NCBI RefSeq assembly: GCF_001690985.1
Contig: NZ_MAJS01000011.1
Coordinates: 1 to 64,000 of the forward strand
Length of the DNA stretch: 64,000 nucleotides
From: Aliivibrio sp. 1S175
GTDB taxonomy: Bacteria; Pseudomonadota; Gammaproteobacteria; Enterobacterales; Vibrionaceae
Reading direction: 5' to 3'
The first letter of the stretch is position 1; each line of letters begins with the position of its first letter. The translations under genes were made by a program, and so were the position numbers. Positions 1-8,507 of the stretch are shown piece by piece. The notes under the pieces were generated by a model. That model had not been told where the DNA came from and searched no databases. It saw only the letters and a list, made by a program, of their open reading frames with translations.

Positions 1-101
1 TTATGGACCCACCTGATCCCATGCCGAACTCAGAAGTGAAACGTAATAGCGCCGATGGTAGTGTGGGGTCTCCCCATGTGAGAGTAGGACATCGCCAGGC
101 T
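1..101 (+). rRNA. rrf: 5S ribosomal RNA, 3' part (5' end outside window)
   Basis: The first hundred bases carry the conserved 5S core (CCCATGCCGAACTCAGAAGT, then GCGCCGATGGTAGTGTGGGG) and end in GCCAGGC, which would pair with the 5' TGCCTGGC lying outside the window. About 18 bases are missing at the left edge. This marks the end of an rRNA operon transcribed rightwards and continuing into the tRNA gene that follows. The mature 3' end is placed by analogy with other gammaproteobacterial 5S genes and may be off by 1-3 bases. Confidence 0.95.
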
Positions 102-165
102 TTAAATTAGTTTTTATCTTTTTTAAAGATAAAATAAGACAAAGTTAAGTCATTAAAATAACTAC

Positions 166-242
166 AGGGGTGTAGCTCCAACTGGCAGAGCAGCGGATTC
201 CAAATCCGCGTGTTGGGAGTTCGAATCTCTCCACCCCTGCCA
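166..242 (+). tRNA. tRNA-Trp (anticodon CCA)
   Basis: A complete cloverleaf can be folded. The acceptor arms are AGGGGTG and CACCCCT, the D stem is GCTC/GAGC, the anticodon stem is GCGGA/TCCGC around loop TTCCAAA (anticodon CCA, tryptophan), and the T arm is GGGAG/CTCTC with loop TTCGAAT. The encoded 3' GCCA is present. It follows 5S rRNA in the same direction with a 64-base spacer, so it is probably the distal tRNA of the rRNA operon. The spacer holds an A/T-only hairpin (112-134) that could be a processing site. Confidence 0.97.
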
Positions 243-262
243 TATTTAGGCGAAAGCCAACG

Positions 263-294
263 AAAAAGCCCATACCGAAAGGTATGGGCTTTTT
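263..294 (+). terminator. Rho-independent terminator of the rRNA-tRNA operon
   Basis: A 14-bp perfect stem (AAAAAGCCCATACC / GGTATGGGCTTTTT) closes a GAAA tetraloop and ends in a T run, 20 bases after tRNA-Trp. The stem is symmetric in sequence, so it would also stop leftward transcription. Confidence 0.9.
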
Positions 295-296
295 GC

Positions 297-372
297 CAAC
301 TGTAGTTTGGGAAAAAGCCGCGGATTCCTCCACCATAAGAACACGCGTGTTGGGAGTTCGGATCTCTTAACC
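297..372 (+). pseudogene. Decayed tRNA-Trp copy
   Basis: Just after the operon terminator the sequence recalls the intact tRNA-Trp in order: TGTAG (301), GCGGATTCC (319-327), then CGCGTGTTGGGAGTTCG (344-360) followed by GATCTCT. The anticodon 3' half is replaced by about 15 unrelated bases, the D arm is ruined, and the acceptor arms no longer pair, so it cannot fold as a tRNA. It is best read as the remains of a second tRNA-Trp gene left by unequal recombination among rRNA operon ends. Confidence 0.7.
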
Positions 373-429
373 ACTACTATAATTACCTATTTATATGGTA
401 GATAGTTTAAGTTCTATTAATACTTTCTG

Positions 430-457
430 TTTTCAAATCGTCTTAATTTGTTAGAAT
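430..457 (+). promoter_or_regulatory. Possible sigma-70 promoter of ppaC
   Basis: TAGAAT at 452-457 is a fair -10 box, with a weak -35 (TTTTCA, 430-435) 16 bases upstream. Transcription would start near 464, shortly before a strong ribosome binding site (AAGGAGAG, 471-478). The -35 match is poor, so this is a candidate only. Confidence 0.35.
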
Positions 458-485
458 AGCGCCATATTTAAAGGAGAGTAATACA

Positions 486-1406
486 ATGTCAATGTATGTA
501 GTGGGCCATAAAATCCCAGATTCAGATTCAATTTGTGGTGCAATCGCACTTGCTTACTTAAAAAATCAAATCGGCGAAGCTGCTATCCCAGCTCGTCTAG
601 GTGAACTTTCTCCTGAAACAGCATTTATCCTTGATAAGTTTGGTTTAGAGTCTCCAGAGTTTAAAACTAGCTATGCTGGTGAAGAAGTTTATATTGTTGA
701 CCATTCAGAGTTAACTCAGGCACCAGATGATATTGCAGAAGCTACAATTGTAGGTATTGTTGACCATCATAAATTAGGTGACTTAACTACATCTACACCT
801 CTAGAGTGTTGGATCCGTCCAGTTGGTTGTAGTAATACAATCATTAAGATGATGTACGATTTTTACAATGTTGAGATTCCAAAAAACATTGCTGGCATTA
901 TGCTTTGTGCGATTTTAAGTGATACGGTAATTTTCAAATCACCAACATGTACAACTGCTGATATTAAATGTGTTGAAGCATTAGCAGAGATTGCTGGTAT
1001 TGAAGATTTTAAAGCATTAGGCATGGAAATGTTTAAAGTGAAATCAGCGGTTGAAGGTACACCTGTACGTGATCTTGTTATGCGTGATTTTAAAGACTTT
1101 AATATGAACGGTGAGCTTGTTGGCATTGGTCAACTTGAAGTGATCGATCTTTCTGTATTTGATGAGATAAAAGCAGACTTAGAAGCAGATATTGCAGTAA
1201 TGAAAGTTGAAGGCAATCGCCACACAATGATCTTACTTTTAACCGATATCATGAAAGAAGGTTCAGAGTTATTAGTTGTAAGTGATAATGATGAACTTAC
1301 TGCTAAAGCTTATGGTAAAGCAACTGAAAATGGTCGAGTTTGGCTTGATGGCGTTCTTAGCCGTAAGAAACAAGTTGTTCCTCAGCTGCAAGCAATATTT
1401 GCTTAA
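486..1406 (+). CDS. ppaC: Manganese-dependent inorganic pyrophosphatase (family II)
   Basis: Hydrolyses pyrophosphate to phosphate in the cytosol, pulling biosynthetic reactions forward. The 306 residues match family II enzymes throughout. The N-terminal DHH domain carries the metal ligands in GHKIPDSDS (about residues 7-15), IVDHSE (about 76) and the DHH motif in VDHHKLGD (about 98-105). The C-terminal DHHA2 domain includes the SRKKQVVP segment near the end, which holds the phosphate-binding SRKKQ. The ATG is preceded by AAGGAGAG at good spacing. It stands alone between the rRNA operon terminator and a bidirectional terminator. This class is typical of Vibrio and differs from the magnesium-type Ppa. 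Confidence 0.96.
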   Translation: MSMYVVGHKIPDSDSICGAIALAYLKNQIGEAAIPARLGELSPETAFILDKFGLESPEFKTSYAGEEVYIVDHSELTQAPDDIAEATIVGIVDHHKLGDLTTSTPLECWIRPVGCSNTIIKMMYDFYNVEIPKNIAGIMLCAILSDTVIFKSPTCTTADIKCVEALAEIAGIEDFKALGMEMFKVKSAVEGTPVRDLVMRDFKDFNMNGELVGIGQLEVIDLSVFDEIKADLEADIAVMKVEGNRHTMILLLTDIMKEGSELLVVSDNDELTAKAYGKATENGRVWLDGVLSRKKQVVPQLQAIFA

Positions 1407-1423
1407 TTAAAAGTATCGTTATT

Positions 1424-1456
1424 AAAAAAAGCCCGTACTAATGTATGGGCTTTTTT
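1424..1456. terminator. Bidirectional terminator between ppaC and the zinc-ribbon gene
   Basis: GCCCGTAC (1431-1438) pairs with GTATGGGC (1443-1450) around TAAT. The stem is flanked by seven A on the left and six T on the right, so it can stop transcription from both converging genes. Confidence 0.88.
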
Positions 1457-1463
1457 ATATGTC

Positions 1464-1616
1464 TTAGATAGCAGCTTCACTCTGAGGTTCTTTGACTACA
1501 AGCCACACTCCATCTTTTTTTATTATTCCACAATTTGAGCAGATTACAGTATGTTCATTGTCTGATATGAGTAATTCATCTGAAAGACAGTCAGGACATT
1601 CAGTTAGTTCATTCAT
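1464..1616 (-). CDS. Small zinc-ribbon protein, 50 residues
   Basis: Reading leftward from ATG at 1616 gives 50 codons ending in TAA at 1464. The product has two CxxC knuckles, CPDC (residues 7-10) and CSNC (26-29), a spacing typical of a single rubredoxin-like zinc ribbon. A strong ribosome binding site (TTAAGGAAATCGAC) precedes the ATG, and the gene ends just before the bidirectional terminator at 1424-1456. The overlapping forward frame lacks these signals. Small zinc ribbons of this kind often act as nucleic-acid or protein-binding accessories, but no function can be assigned. A TATAAT at 1666-1671 (reverse strand) may be its -10 box. Confidence 0.75.
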   Translation of the reverse strand: MNELTECPDCLSDELLISDNEHTVICSNCGIIKKDGVWLVVKEPQSEAAI

Positions 1617-1782
1617 GTCGATTTCCTTAACAAGCTATAAATTTAATGATTCATTTATTATTAGTATTATATGCATCTAAAATAATTGAAAAGTGAAAGA
1701 AGAACCGTTCAATTAATGAGATAAACATGAATATATCACATTAAAGTCATTATATTGCTTGTGTGGATATGAAGTTTTGTGA

Positions 1783-1808
1783 ACTGACAGCAAAGATCTG
1801 CTGTCAGT
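1783..1808. other. Ten-base inverted repeat downstream of the DUF2062 gene
   Basis: ACTGACAGCA and TGCTGTCAGT face each other across AAGATC. It lies 30 bases past the stop of the leftward DUF2062 gene. No T run follows on either strand, so it is either a weak terminator or RNA end-protecting hairpin, or a protein site. Confidence 0.45.
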
Positions 1809-1838
1809 AATAGAAATGTGATGGGTGAAGAGGGTAAG

Positions 1839-2369
1839 TTAACTTTTTCTAGATAGCTTTGATCTTAATGTACGTTTTTTCCAGCTTCGAACAACTGAAT
1901 ATCGCCAAAGTCCGCGAATGCTAAAATAACCAATAAGAGCAGAAAGAACGGCGCAAATAGCGCAACCAAGAAGAAATGGGGGACCAATCGTCGACATTTG
2001 TGAGCCAATGAATTCCCATGATAATTCAAAGTGGAAATGCTGGGCGGGTGTTGATAATACCCAAGCACCAATCTTGTAGGCGCCATAAAATAAAACAGGC
2101 ATAGTGACAGGGTTACTAACCCATACTAATGCAATAGATAATGGAAGGTTGACACTACACAAAATGGCTAACCCAGCAGCCATAATCATTTGACTAGGAA
2201 GAGGGACGAAAGCCATAAATAAACCGACAGCAAACGCGCCAGCTGCAGAACGGCGGTTCAAACACCATAAGTTTGGGTTATATAATACATTGCCGAATAC
2301 TTTTAATGCTTTTTGGCGCTTAATGGTTTCGTGGTTTGGTAAAAAACGTTTAATGAATTTTCTTGGCAT
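1839..2369 (-). CDS. DUF2062 family inner-membrane protein
   Basis: A 176-residue protein with the DUF2062 pattern: a basic amphipathic N-terminus (about 1-40), the segment NRRSAAGAFAVGLFMAFVPLP leading into the first membrane helix, SNPVTMP in the middle, and two further hydrophobic segments (about 95-112 and 130-152). The tail is strongly basic and would be cytoplasmic. DUF2062 proteins are widespread in Gammaproteobacteria beside comEC; their role is not settled. Its start codon lies only six bases from that of comEC on the other strand, so the two promoters must overlap the neighbouring coding sequence. Confidence 0.85.
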   Translation of the reverse strand: MPRKFIKRFLPNHETIKRQKALKVFGNVLYNPNLWCLNRRSAAGAFAVGLFMAFVPLPSQMIMAAGLAILCSVNLPLSIALVWVSNPVTMPVLFYGAYKIGAWVLSTPAQHFHFELSWEFIGSQMSTIGPPFLLGCAICAVLSALIGYFSIRGLWRYSVVRSWKKRTLRSKLSRKS

Positions 2370-2375
2370 GAGTTA

Positions 2376-4682
2376 ATGCTTCTTTTTAATGACATACGAA
2401 TTAAAATCGTAGTCGTAATTCTTATTCTTTTGTCGTCAGCTTATTGGCCGACAAACTTGCCCTTGTTTGCATTTTTACTGTGTGCTTTTAGTTACTTAGT
2501 GTCACTAAAGTTTTCCCAAGCTAAATTAATACAAGGCATCCTGCTGGGACTAATCATCACATCCTCACACATAACTTACTATAAAGAGGTAAACAAACTG
2601 CTTTATGGTCAGGGGCATGATATTACCATCAAAGGTGAAATTCAAAGTCTAATTGCATTTAAAGAAAGAACATCTTCAATTTTAGTCCATGTTCGTCATA
2701 TTAACACTTATCCAGTTAAGTTTTATCAATCGCCTTTATTAAGGCTTTCAATTCGAGATTTTAAAAAATCTTTAGAAAAAGAAATCCCCGAAGCTCTTTT
2801 CAAACAAGGTGAATTATGGGAATTTACTGTCAAACTGAGACCTCCGATAGGTCGACATAATGAAGTCGGCTATAAACTTGAAGATTACGCTCTAGCCAAA
2901 GGGATCCACTCATACGGTAAAATTACTAGTGCAGTATTAATTGATAGTACAGCCTCAATTCGAAGTCTGTGGTTTATGGATACCTATAAACACACGATGA
3001 ATAAAGAATTTCAATCATTACTTTTAGCGCTAACCTTTGGTTATAAAGGTGAAATAGACACTTATGAATGGCGAGTGTTAAGAAATTCAGGTTTAGCTCA
3101 TTTAATGGCGATATCGGGTCTTCATATTGGTTTTGTTTTTGCTATAGGTTGGTGGTTAGGTAAGATAGCTAGAAGTTTTTTGCCTTGCAGAAGTACCGTT
3201 TGGTTGCCTGTCCTTATTGGTTGTTTACTCGCTACTTTTTATGCATGGCTTGCGGATTTTTCCTTACCCACAATTAGAGCATTGATTGGCTGTCTTTTAG
3301 TCTCATTAGTTTTGATTCTTCGTTGGAAGTGGCCTAAGCATTTATTATTTTTATGGTGCTTATTGTTATGTCTTGTTATTAATCCCTTTTCAGCCTTATC
3401 TATGAGCTTTTGGCTTTCGTTTAGTGCTGTATCTGTGGTTCTTTTATCATTGTATTTTTATCAACGATTCTTTACCAATAAATCTCGTCCATTTATGGAG
3501 AAACTGCGTCAGGTGGTTTTCATTCAATGTGGGCTCTTTGTGTTATTAGCACCGATACAAGCTTACTTTTTTTCTGGTGTCAGTTTTTTATCACCAATAA
3601 TTAATTTACTCTCTGTTCCTTGGGTTAGCTTGCTCACGGTTCCTTTAAGCTTACTTGCGGTTCTCTCTGGACAGATAAATTATTCTATTTCTGAACTATC
3701 TTGGGGTTTAGCTAATTGGTCATTAACTCCAATATGGTGGTTGGCAGAAAAAGCTGAGCAATCATGGTTTGTATTGTCTCATCAAACGAATCACATTTTT
3801 CTTATCATCATTGGTTTGATTAGTGCCAGAATCATCTTTCCTGTGAAATATTTCTTTCAACCTTTTATATTTTTATTACTGTGTTCAGTTTTGATTAAAC
3901 CTGAAAAAAAATGGCAAGTTGATTTTTTGGATGTTGGTCATGGCTTATCAGTACTATTATCAAACCAAGGGCATACCGTCGTTTATGATACAGGTATGAA
4001 ATGGAGTAATGGCAGTATTGCTGAAAGCGTCATTGAACCCATTTTATATTCTCGTGGGGTGAAGTCGATTAATGGTTTGATTATCAGTCATTCAGATAAT
4101 GATCATTCTGGTGGAAAAGCATATTTAACTGATGCATTTACTCCGGAATGGATTAGAACGAGCGAGATAAGGGTAAACAATAAATATTGTATTAAAGGTG
4201 AACAGTGGCGAGAAGGCGATATGTTATTCACCGCGATCTGGCCTCCCAAAAGAGCTAAGCGAGCTTATAATCCTCATTCATGTGTAGTTAAAATTAAGAT
4301 TGAACAATGGACTTTTTTATTAACTGGCGATATTGATGCTATTTCAGAAATGTTGATATTAAATCAAAATGATTTTGATGATGTGGATGTTTTTCTAGTC
4401 CCTCATCATGGTTCAAATAGTTCCTCAACAATGCGTTGGGCTGAAGAAATGAAAGGCAAGGTTGCTGTAGTGTCCACCGGTAGATTTACCCCTTGGAATT
4501 TACCAAGTAAAGCAATCAAAGATCGATATGAAGAAAAAAGAATAAAATGGTTAGATACTGCTCAGTTAGGGCAGATCAATATTACAAGTGATCAAGATAA
4601 TTTAGTTATTAAAGGTTATTCACTGCTCAATCACAATGTCTGGTATAGAAAGCTATTTGGCGATAATCTAAATTCAGAGTAG
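2376..4682 (+). CDS. comEC: ComEC/Rec2 DNA uptake channel
   Basis: Inner-membrane channel that brings single-stranded transforming DNA into the cytoplasm in natural competence. The 768 residues show the three family parts: N-terminal helices with a DUF4131-type soluble domain (about 1-200), the Competence domain with the diagnostic segment AHLMAISGLHIGF (about 242-254) and many membrane helices (about 220-500), and a C-terminal metallo-beta-lactamase domain. The last keeps HSDNDHSGG (about 568), LTGDID (about 648) and VPHHGSN (about 676), so the nuclease-like site looks intact. In vibrios competence is induced by chitin through TfoX. The start is uncertain, since no good ribosome binding site precedes 2376. 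The following msbA starts 34 bases downstream, so it may be co-transcribed. Confidence 0.93.
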   Translation: MLLFNDIRIKIVVVILILLSSAYWPTNLPLFAFLLCAFSYLVSLKFSQAKLIQGILLGLIITSSHITYYKEVNKLLYGQGHDITIKGEIQSLIAFKERTSSILVHVRHINTYPVKFYQSPLLRLSIRDFKKSLEKEIPEALFKQGELWEFTVKLRPPIGRHNEVGYKLEDYALAKGIHSYGKITSAVLIDSTASIRSLWFMDTYKHTMNKEFQSLLLALTFGYKGEIDTYEWRVLRNSGLAHLMAISGLHIGFVFAIGWWLGKIARSFLPCRSTVWLPVLIGCLLATFYAWLADFSLPTIRALIGCLLVSLVLILRWKWPKHLLFLWCLLLCLVINPFSALSMSFWLSFSAVSVVLLSLYFYQRFFTNKSRPFMEKLRQVVFIQCGLFVLLAPIQAYFFSGVSFLSPIINLLSVPWVSLLTVPLSLLAVLSGQINYSISELSWGLANWSLTPIWWLAEKAEQSWFVLSHQTNHIFLIIIGLISARIIFPVKYFFQPFIFLLLCSVLIKPEKKWQVDFLDVGHGLSVLLSNQGHTVVYDTGMKWSNGSIAESVIEPILYSRGVKSINGLIISHSDNDHSGGKAYLTDAFTPEWIRTSEIRVNNKYCIKGEQWREGDMLFTAIWPPKRAKRAYNPHSCVVKIKIEQWTFLLTGDIDAISEMLILNQNDFDDVDVFLVPHHGSNSSSTMRWAEEMKGKVAVVSTGRFTPWNLPSKAIKDRYEEKRIKWLDTAQLGQINITSDQDNLVIKGYSLLNHNVWYRKLFGDNLNSE

Positions 4683-4716
4683 AATAAAGGTAATTGTATA
4701 TGAAGAATAAGTACTT

Positions 4717-6465
4717 ATGACTATTGAAAAAGACGAATCTACATGGGTAACATTTAAACGCTTATGGCCATTAATCTCTCTCTATAAGGCCGGGCTATGG
4801 ATAGCTATCGTTGCTCTGGTTGTTAATGCCTTAAGTGACACCTACATGATTTCGTTATTAAAACCATTATTAGATGAAGGTTTTGGTAGTGCAGATTCAG
4901 ATTTCTTAAAGAAAATGCCATTTATCATTTTAGCAATGATGTTTATTCGTGGTCTTAGTGGGTTTATCTCTGGTTATTGTATGAGTTGGGTCGCGAGCAA
5001 CGTAGTAATGCGAATTCGCCGTCAAATATTCAATCATTTTATGCATATGCCAGTTAGCTATTTCGATCAAGAATCTACAGGTCGCTTACTCTCTCGTATT
5101 ACCTATGATTCAGAACAAGTTGCCTCTGCAACCAGTAAAGCGTTAGTTAATATTGTGCGTGAATCGGCAAGTATTATTGGTTTACTTGGTCTTATGTTTT
5201 GGAACAGCTGGCAGTTATCTTTAGTGCTTATTGTTGTTGCTCCTGTAGTCGCTTTTGCTATTAGCTTTGTTTCTAAGCGTTTTAGAAAGATAAGTAAGAG
5301 CATGCAAACAGCAATGGGTTCATTAACAGCAACCTCTGAACAAATGCTGAAAGGCCATAAAGTGGTACTTAGTTACGGTGGTCAAAAGGTTGAATCTGAG
5401 CGTTTTGATAACATCAGTAACCACATGCGTCAGCAAGGAATGAAAATGGTGGTAGCTCAAGGTTTAGCTAACCCTATCATTCAAATGATCGCGTCTTTGG
5501 CACTAGTTACGGTATTATTTTTAGCAAGCGTAGACTCAATTAAAGAAACATTAACTCCTGGTACATTTACCGTTGTATTTTCTGCGATGTTTGGTTTACT
5601 TCGTCCATTGAAATCGTTAACAGGCGTAACGTCTGATTTCCAACGCGGTATGGCTGCGTGTCAAACTTTATTCGAATTAATGGATATGGATAAAGAAAAA
5701 GACGATGGTGTAATTACTAAAGAAAAAGTTAGTGGTGAGATTAACGTTGAAAACGTGACATTTACTTACCCAACGGCAGAAGGTCCTGCATTACGAAATA
5801 TCAGTTTTGATATTCCAAGCGGAAAAACGGTTGCATTAGTTGGTCGTTCTGGTTCAGGTAAAAGTACTATTGCTAATCTATTTACTCGTTTCTATGATGT
5901 TGACTCGGGCACAATATCATTAGATGGCGATAAAGTTGAAGATTATAAACTTCCTAATCTTCGTAAACATTTTGCGTTAGTATCTCAAAACGTGCATTTA
6001 TTTAATGACACGGTAGCAAATAATATTTCTTATGCTTCAGAGGGTAAGTTTACTCGTGAAGAGATAGAAAAAGCGGCTGAACTTGCTTATGCCTCTGACT
6101 TTATTAATAAAATGGAGCAAGGCTTTGACACCATGATTGGTGAAAACGGCGCAAGTCTATCGGGTGGTCAACGTCAACGTATCGCTATTGCTCGTGCTTT
6201 ATTGCAGAACGCATCGGTATTAATTCTTGATGAAGCAACGTCTGCATTAGATACGGAATCAGAAAAAGCGATTCAATCAGCATTGGATGAGTTGCAAAAA
6301 GACAAAACTGTCTTAGTTATTGCACACCGTTTATCAACCATCGAAAGTGCAGATCAGATCCTTGTCATTGATGAAGGCGAAGTGGTTGAGCGTGGAACAC
6401 ATGCTGAACTAATTGCACATGATGGTGCTTATGCACAGTTACACCGCATTCAGTTTGGTGATTAA
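4717..6465 (+). CDS. msbA: Lipid A export ATP-binding/permease MsbA
   Basis: Homodimeric ABC transporter that flips core-lipid A across the inner membrane. Length (582) equals that of known MsbA. Residues 1-310 form the six-helix exporter domain. The ATPase domain holds Walker [10 protein letters not shown] (about 377-385), the signature LSGGQRQR (about 480-487), Walker [13 protein letters not shown] (about 500-511) and the switch His in IAHRLST. It is followed with a one-base overlap by lpxK (TAATG), the usual enterobacterial and vibrio pairing that couples lipid A synthesis with export. Confidence 0.97.
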   Translation: MTIEKDESTWVTFKRLWPLISLYKAGLWIAIVALVVNALSDTYMISLLKPLLDEGFGSADSDFLKKMPFIILAMMFIRGLSGFISGYCMSWVASNVVMRIRRQIFNHFMHMPVSYFDQESTGRLLSRITYDSEQVASATSKALVNIVRESASIIGLLGLMFWNSWQLSLVLIVVAPVVAFAISFVSKRFRKISKSMQTAMGSLTATSEQMLKGHKVVLSYGGQKVESERFDNISNHMRQQGMKMVVAQGLANPIIQMIASLALVTVLFLASVDSIKETLTPGTFTVVFSAMFGLLRPLKSLTGVTSDFQRGMAACQTLFELMDMDKEKDDGVITKEKVSGEINVENVTFTYPTAEGPALRNISFDIPSGKTVALVGRSGSGKSTIANLFTRFYDVDSGTISLDGDKVEDYKLPNLRKHFALVSQNVHLFNDTVANNISYASEGKFTREEIEKAAELAYASDFINKMEQGFDTMIGENGASLSGGQRQRIAIARALLQNASVLILDEATSALDTESEKAIQSALDELQKDKTVLVIAHRLSTIESADQILVIDEGEVVERGTHAELIAHDGAYAQLHRIQFGD

Positions 6466-7472
6466 TGGTTGAGAAAATTTGGTTTGATAACCATATTTTA
6501 GGAAAGCTTTTGTGGCCAGTGTTATGGCCCCTAAGTTGCTTATTTAAATGGTTGGCTTCAAAACGAAAAGCGGATTATCAATCTGGTAAGAAATCGAGTT
6601 ATCGAGCCTCTGTTCCTGTTGTCGTTGTGGGAAATATAACAGCGGGAGGGAATGGAAAAACCCCTGTTGTTGTGTGGCTAGTTGAACAACTTCAACTACA
6701 AGGTTACAGAGTTGGGGTTGCTTCTCGTGGCTATGGTGGTAAAGCTCCGTATTATCCTTTTTTACTTACCGAAACAACGACACCTGATATTTCTGGCGAT
6801 GAACCTGTATTGATAAAGCAGCGTACCAAAGCGGATGTAGTTGTCGCCCCTGTTCGTAGCGATGCAGTGAAAATGCTTGAAGCGCAAGGTGTTGACATTA
6901 TTATTACGGATGATGGTCTACAACATTATGCATTACAACGTGATATTGAATTCATTATTATTGACGGTAAGCGTCGTTTTGGTAATGGGGAATACATCCC
7001 ATTAGGGCCATTAAGGGAGGGGATTGATCGTTTATTAACGGTAGATTTCTTAATTTGTAATGGAGATCAGCCAAAAGAGAACGAAATTTCAATGAAGCTT
7101 GAGCCTAGTGATGCGATTAACCTCGTGACAGGTGAAAAGCGCGTAATTTCTTCATTATCTAACTTGGTCGCGTTTGCTGGTATTGGTCATCCCCCACGCT
7201 TTTTTGACACGTTAAAATCATTAAATGCAGATGTGGTTCACACTCAAGGATTTGGTGATCATAAAGCGTTTGAACCAACAGAAATTAAAAATTTAATGCA
7301 GTATGGCGAGCAATTAATTATGACAGAGAAAGACGCAGTTAAGTGTCAGTCCTTTGCTCAATCGTCATGGTGGTATTTACCTGTTGATGCCAAATTCCCA
7401 GAAGAAAAAGCACAACAAATATTAGATAAAATTATAGAGGTAAAAGAACAATATGGATTATCGTCTTCTTGA
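6465..7472 (+). CDS. lpxK: Tetraacyldisaccharide 4'-kinase LpxK
   Basis: Phosphorylates the 4' position of the lipid A disaccharide at the inner membrane, giving lipid IVA. The 335 residues contain an N-terminal membrane-associated segment (about 10-28), the Walker A-like loop [12 protein letters not shown] (about 57-68), the ASRGYGGK motif (about 86-93) and DDGLQH (about 149-154), which contributes catalytic Asp and His. The start overlaps the msbA stop by one base, and the C-terminus overlaps ycaR by 20 bases, so translation is probably coupled. Confidence 0.96.
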   Translation: MVEKIWFDNHILGKLLWPVLWPLSCLFKWLASKRKADYQSGKKSSYRASVPVVVVGNITAGGNGKTPVVVWLVEQLQLQGYRVGVASRGYGGKAPYYPFLLTETTTPDISGDEPVLIKQRTKADVVVAPVRSDAVKMLEAQGVDIIITDDGLQHYALQRDIEFIIIDGKRRFGNGEYIPLGPLREGIDRLLTVDFLICNGDQPKENEISMKLEPSDAINLVTGEKRVISSLSNLVAFAGIGHPPRFFDTLKSLNADVVHTQGFGDHKAFEPTEIKNLMQYGEQLIMTEKDAVKCQSFAQSSWWYLPVDAKFPEEKAQQILDKIIEVKEQYGLSSS

Positions 7473-7650
7473 AATCGTTGCTTGTCCTGTGTGTAATGGA
7501 AAATTGAACTACGATAAAGATAAGCAAGAGCTGATCTGTAAAATTGATCGTCTGGCATATCCTATCAAAGAAGGTATTCCAGTAATGATTGAGCCTGAAG
7601 CCCGCCGTATGACAATGGAAGAGGTAGAGCTATGTCGTTCACAGTCATAA
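7453..7650 (+). CDS. ycaR: Trm112 family protein YcaR
   Basis: A 65-residue protein beginning [18 protein letters not shown] and containing [13 protein letters not shown], both signatures of the YcaR/Trm112 family. The first zinc knuckle CPVC (about 11-14) is present, but only one further Cys (about 29) follows, as is common in bacterial members. It sits between lpxK and kdsB, overlapping both, as in E. coli. Its biochemical function is not established; Trm112 relatives act as partners of methyltransferases. Confidence 0.93.
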   Translation: MDYRLLEIVACPVCNGKLNYDKDKQELICKIDRLAYPIKEGIPVMIEPEARRMTMEEVELCRSQS

Positions 7651-8399
7651 TTCCCGCTCGTTACCAATCAACACGTTTACCAGGTAAGCCATTAGCTGAT
7701 ATTTGTGGTAAACCTATGATCCAATGGGTTTATGAGCAAGCATCAAAGGCAGGGGCAGACCGCGTTATTATTGCAACCGACGACCCTCGTATTGAAGCGG
7801 TAGTTAAAAGCTTTGGTGGCGACGTATGTATGACCTCACCCGATCACGAGTCTGGCACAGAACGCCTTGCAGAAGTGATTGAAAAGTGTGGCATTACAGC
7901 AGATGAAATCGTTGTAAATGTACAAGGGGACGAACCACTTATTCCACCGAGTATTATTCAACAAGTCGCACAAAACCTATCAGATTCGATTGCACCAATG
8001 GCAACATTGGCTGTTACCATTGATGAAAAAGATGACGTATTTAACCCTAATGCAGTGAAAGTCGTTACCGATGCAGAAGGGTATGCGTTGTACTTTAGTC
8101 GTGCTGCAATCCCCTGGGACCGTGATGCTTTTGCAAAAGGAGAGGCATTAACGGCGAATCCATTACTGCGTCATATCGGCATTTATGCGTACCGTGCTGG
8201 ATTTATTAATACGTACATTAATTGGCAGCCAAGTGTACTTGAAAAAATTGAATGTTTAGAGCAATTACGAGTACTTTGGTATGGTGAAAAAATTCATGTA
8301 GCAGTGGCAAAAGAAGCCCCTGCAGCAGGCGTTGATACACCAGAAGACTTAGAAAAAGTGAGATCTATCATTTTAAGTAATGCTCATTCGGATAAGTGA
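7632..8399 (+). CDS. kdsB: 3-deoxy-manno-octulosonate cytidylyltransferase
   Basis: Activates Kdo with CTP to CMP-Kdo, the donor for the inner lipopolysaccharide core. The 255-residue product opens with the nucleotide-binding motif [17 protein letters not shown] (about residues 5-21) and includes [10 protein letters not shown] (about 96-105) and [12 protein letters not shown] (about 154-165), all typical of KdsB. It overlaps ycaR by 19 bases and is the last gene of the comEC-msbA-lpxK-ycaR-kdsB run; a strong terminator follows. Confidence 0.96.
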   Translation: MSFTVIIPARYQSTRLPGKPLADICGKPMIQWVYEQASKAGADRVIIATDDPRIEAVVKSFGGDVCMTSPDHESGTERLAEVIEKCGITADEIVVNVQGDEPLIPPSIIQQVAQNLSDSIAPMATLAVTIDEKDDVFNPNAVKVVTDAEGYALYFSRAAIPWDRDAFAKGEALTANPLLRHIGIYAYRAGFINTYINWQPSVLEKIECLEQLRVLWYGEKIHVAVAKEAPAAGVDTPEDLEKVRSIILSNAHSDK

Positions 8400-8450
8400 T
8401 TGTAATTATCCTAAATAAGTAAAAATGATCAGATACTTATCGATACGTAC

Positions 8451-8487
8451 AAAAAAGCACGAATCTAATTTTGGTTCGTGCTTTTTT
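8451..8487. terminator. Bidirectional terminator between kdsB and elyC
   Basis: AAAAAAGCACGAA (8451-8463) pairs with TTCGTGCTTTTTT (8475-8487). A and T runs on either side let it serve both converging genes. Confidence 0.9.
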
Positions 8488-8507
8488 ATATGAATAGTTT
8501 TAAGCTG

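Noticed and set aside
145-336. Leftward open frame of 63 codons across the tRNA-Trp gene
   Set aside because: It is the reverse complement of the tRNA and its terminator, a well-known false protein; no ribosome binding site.
1492-1680. Forward open frame of 62 codons
   Set aside because: It is the antisense of the 50-residue zinc-ribbon gene, which has the better start signal, Cys pattern and terminator.
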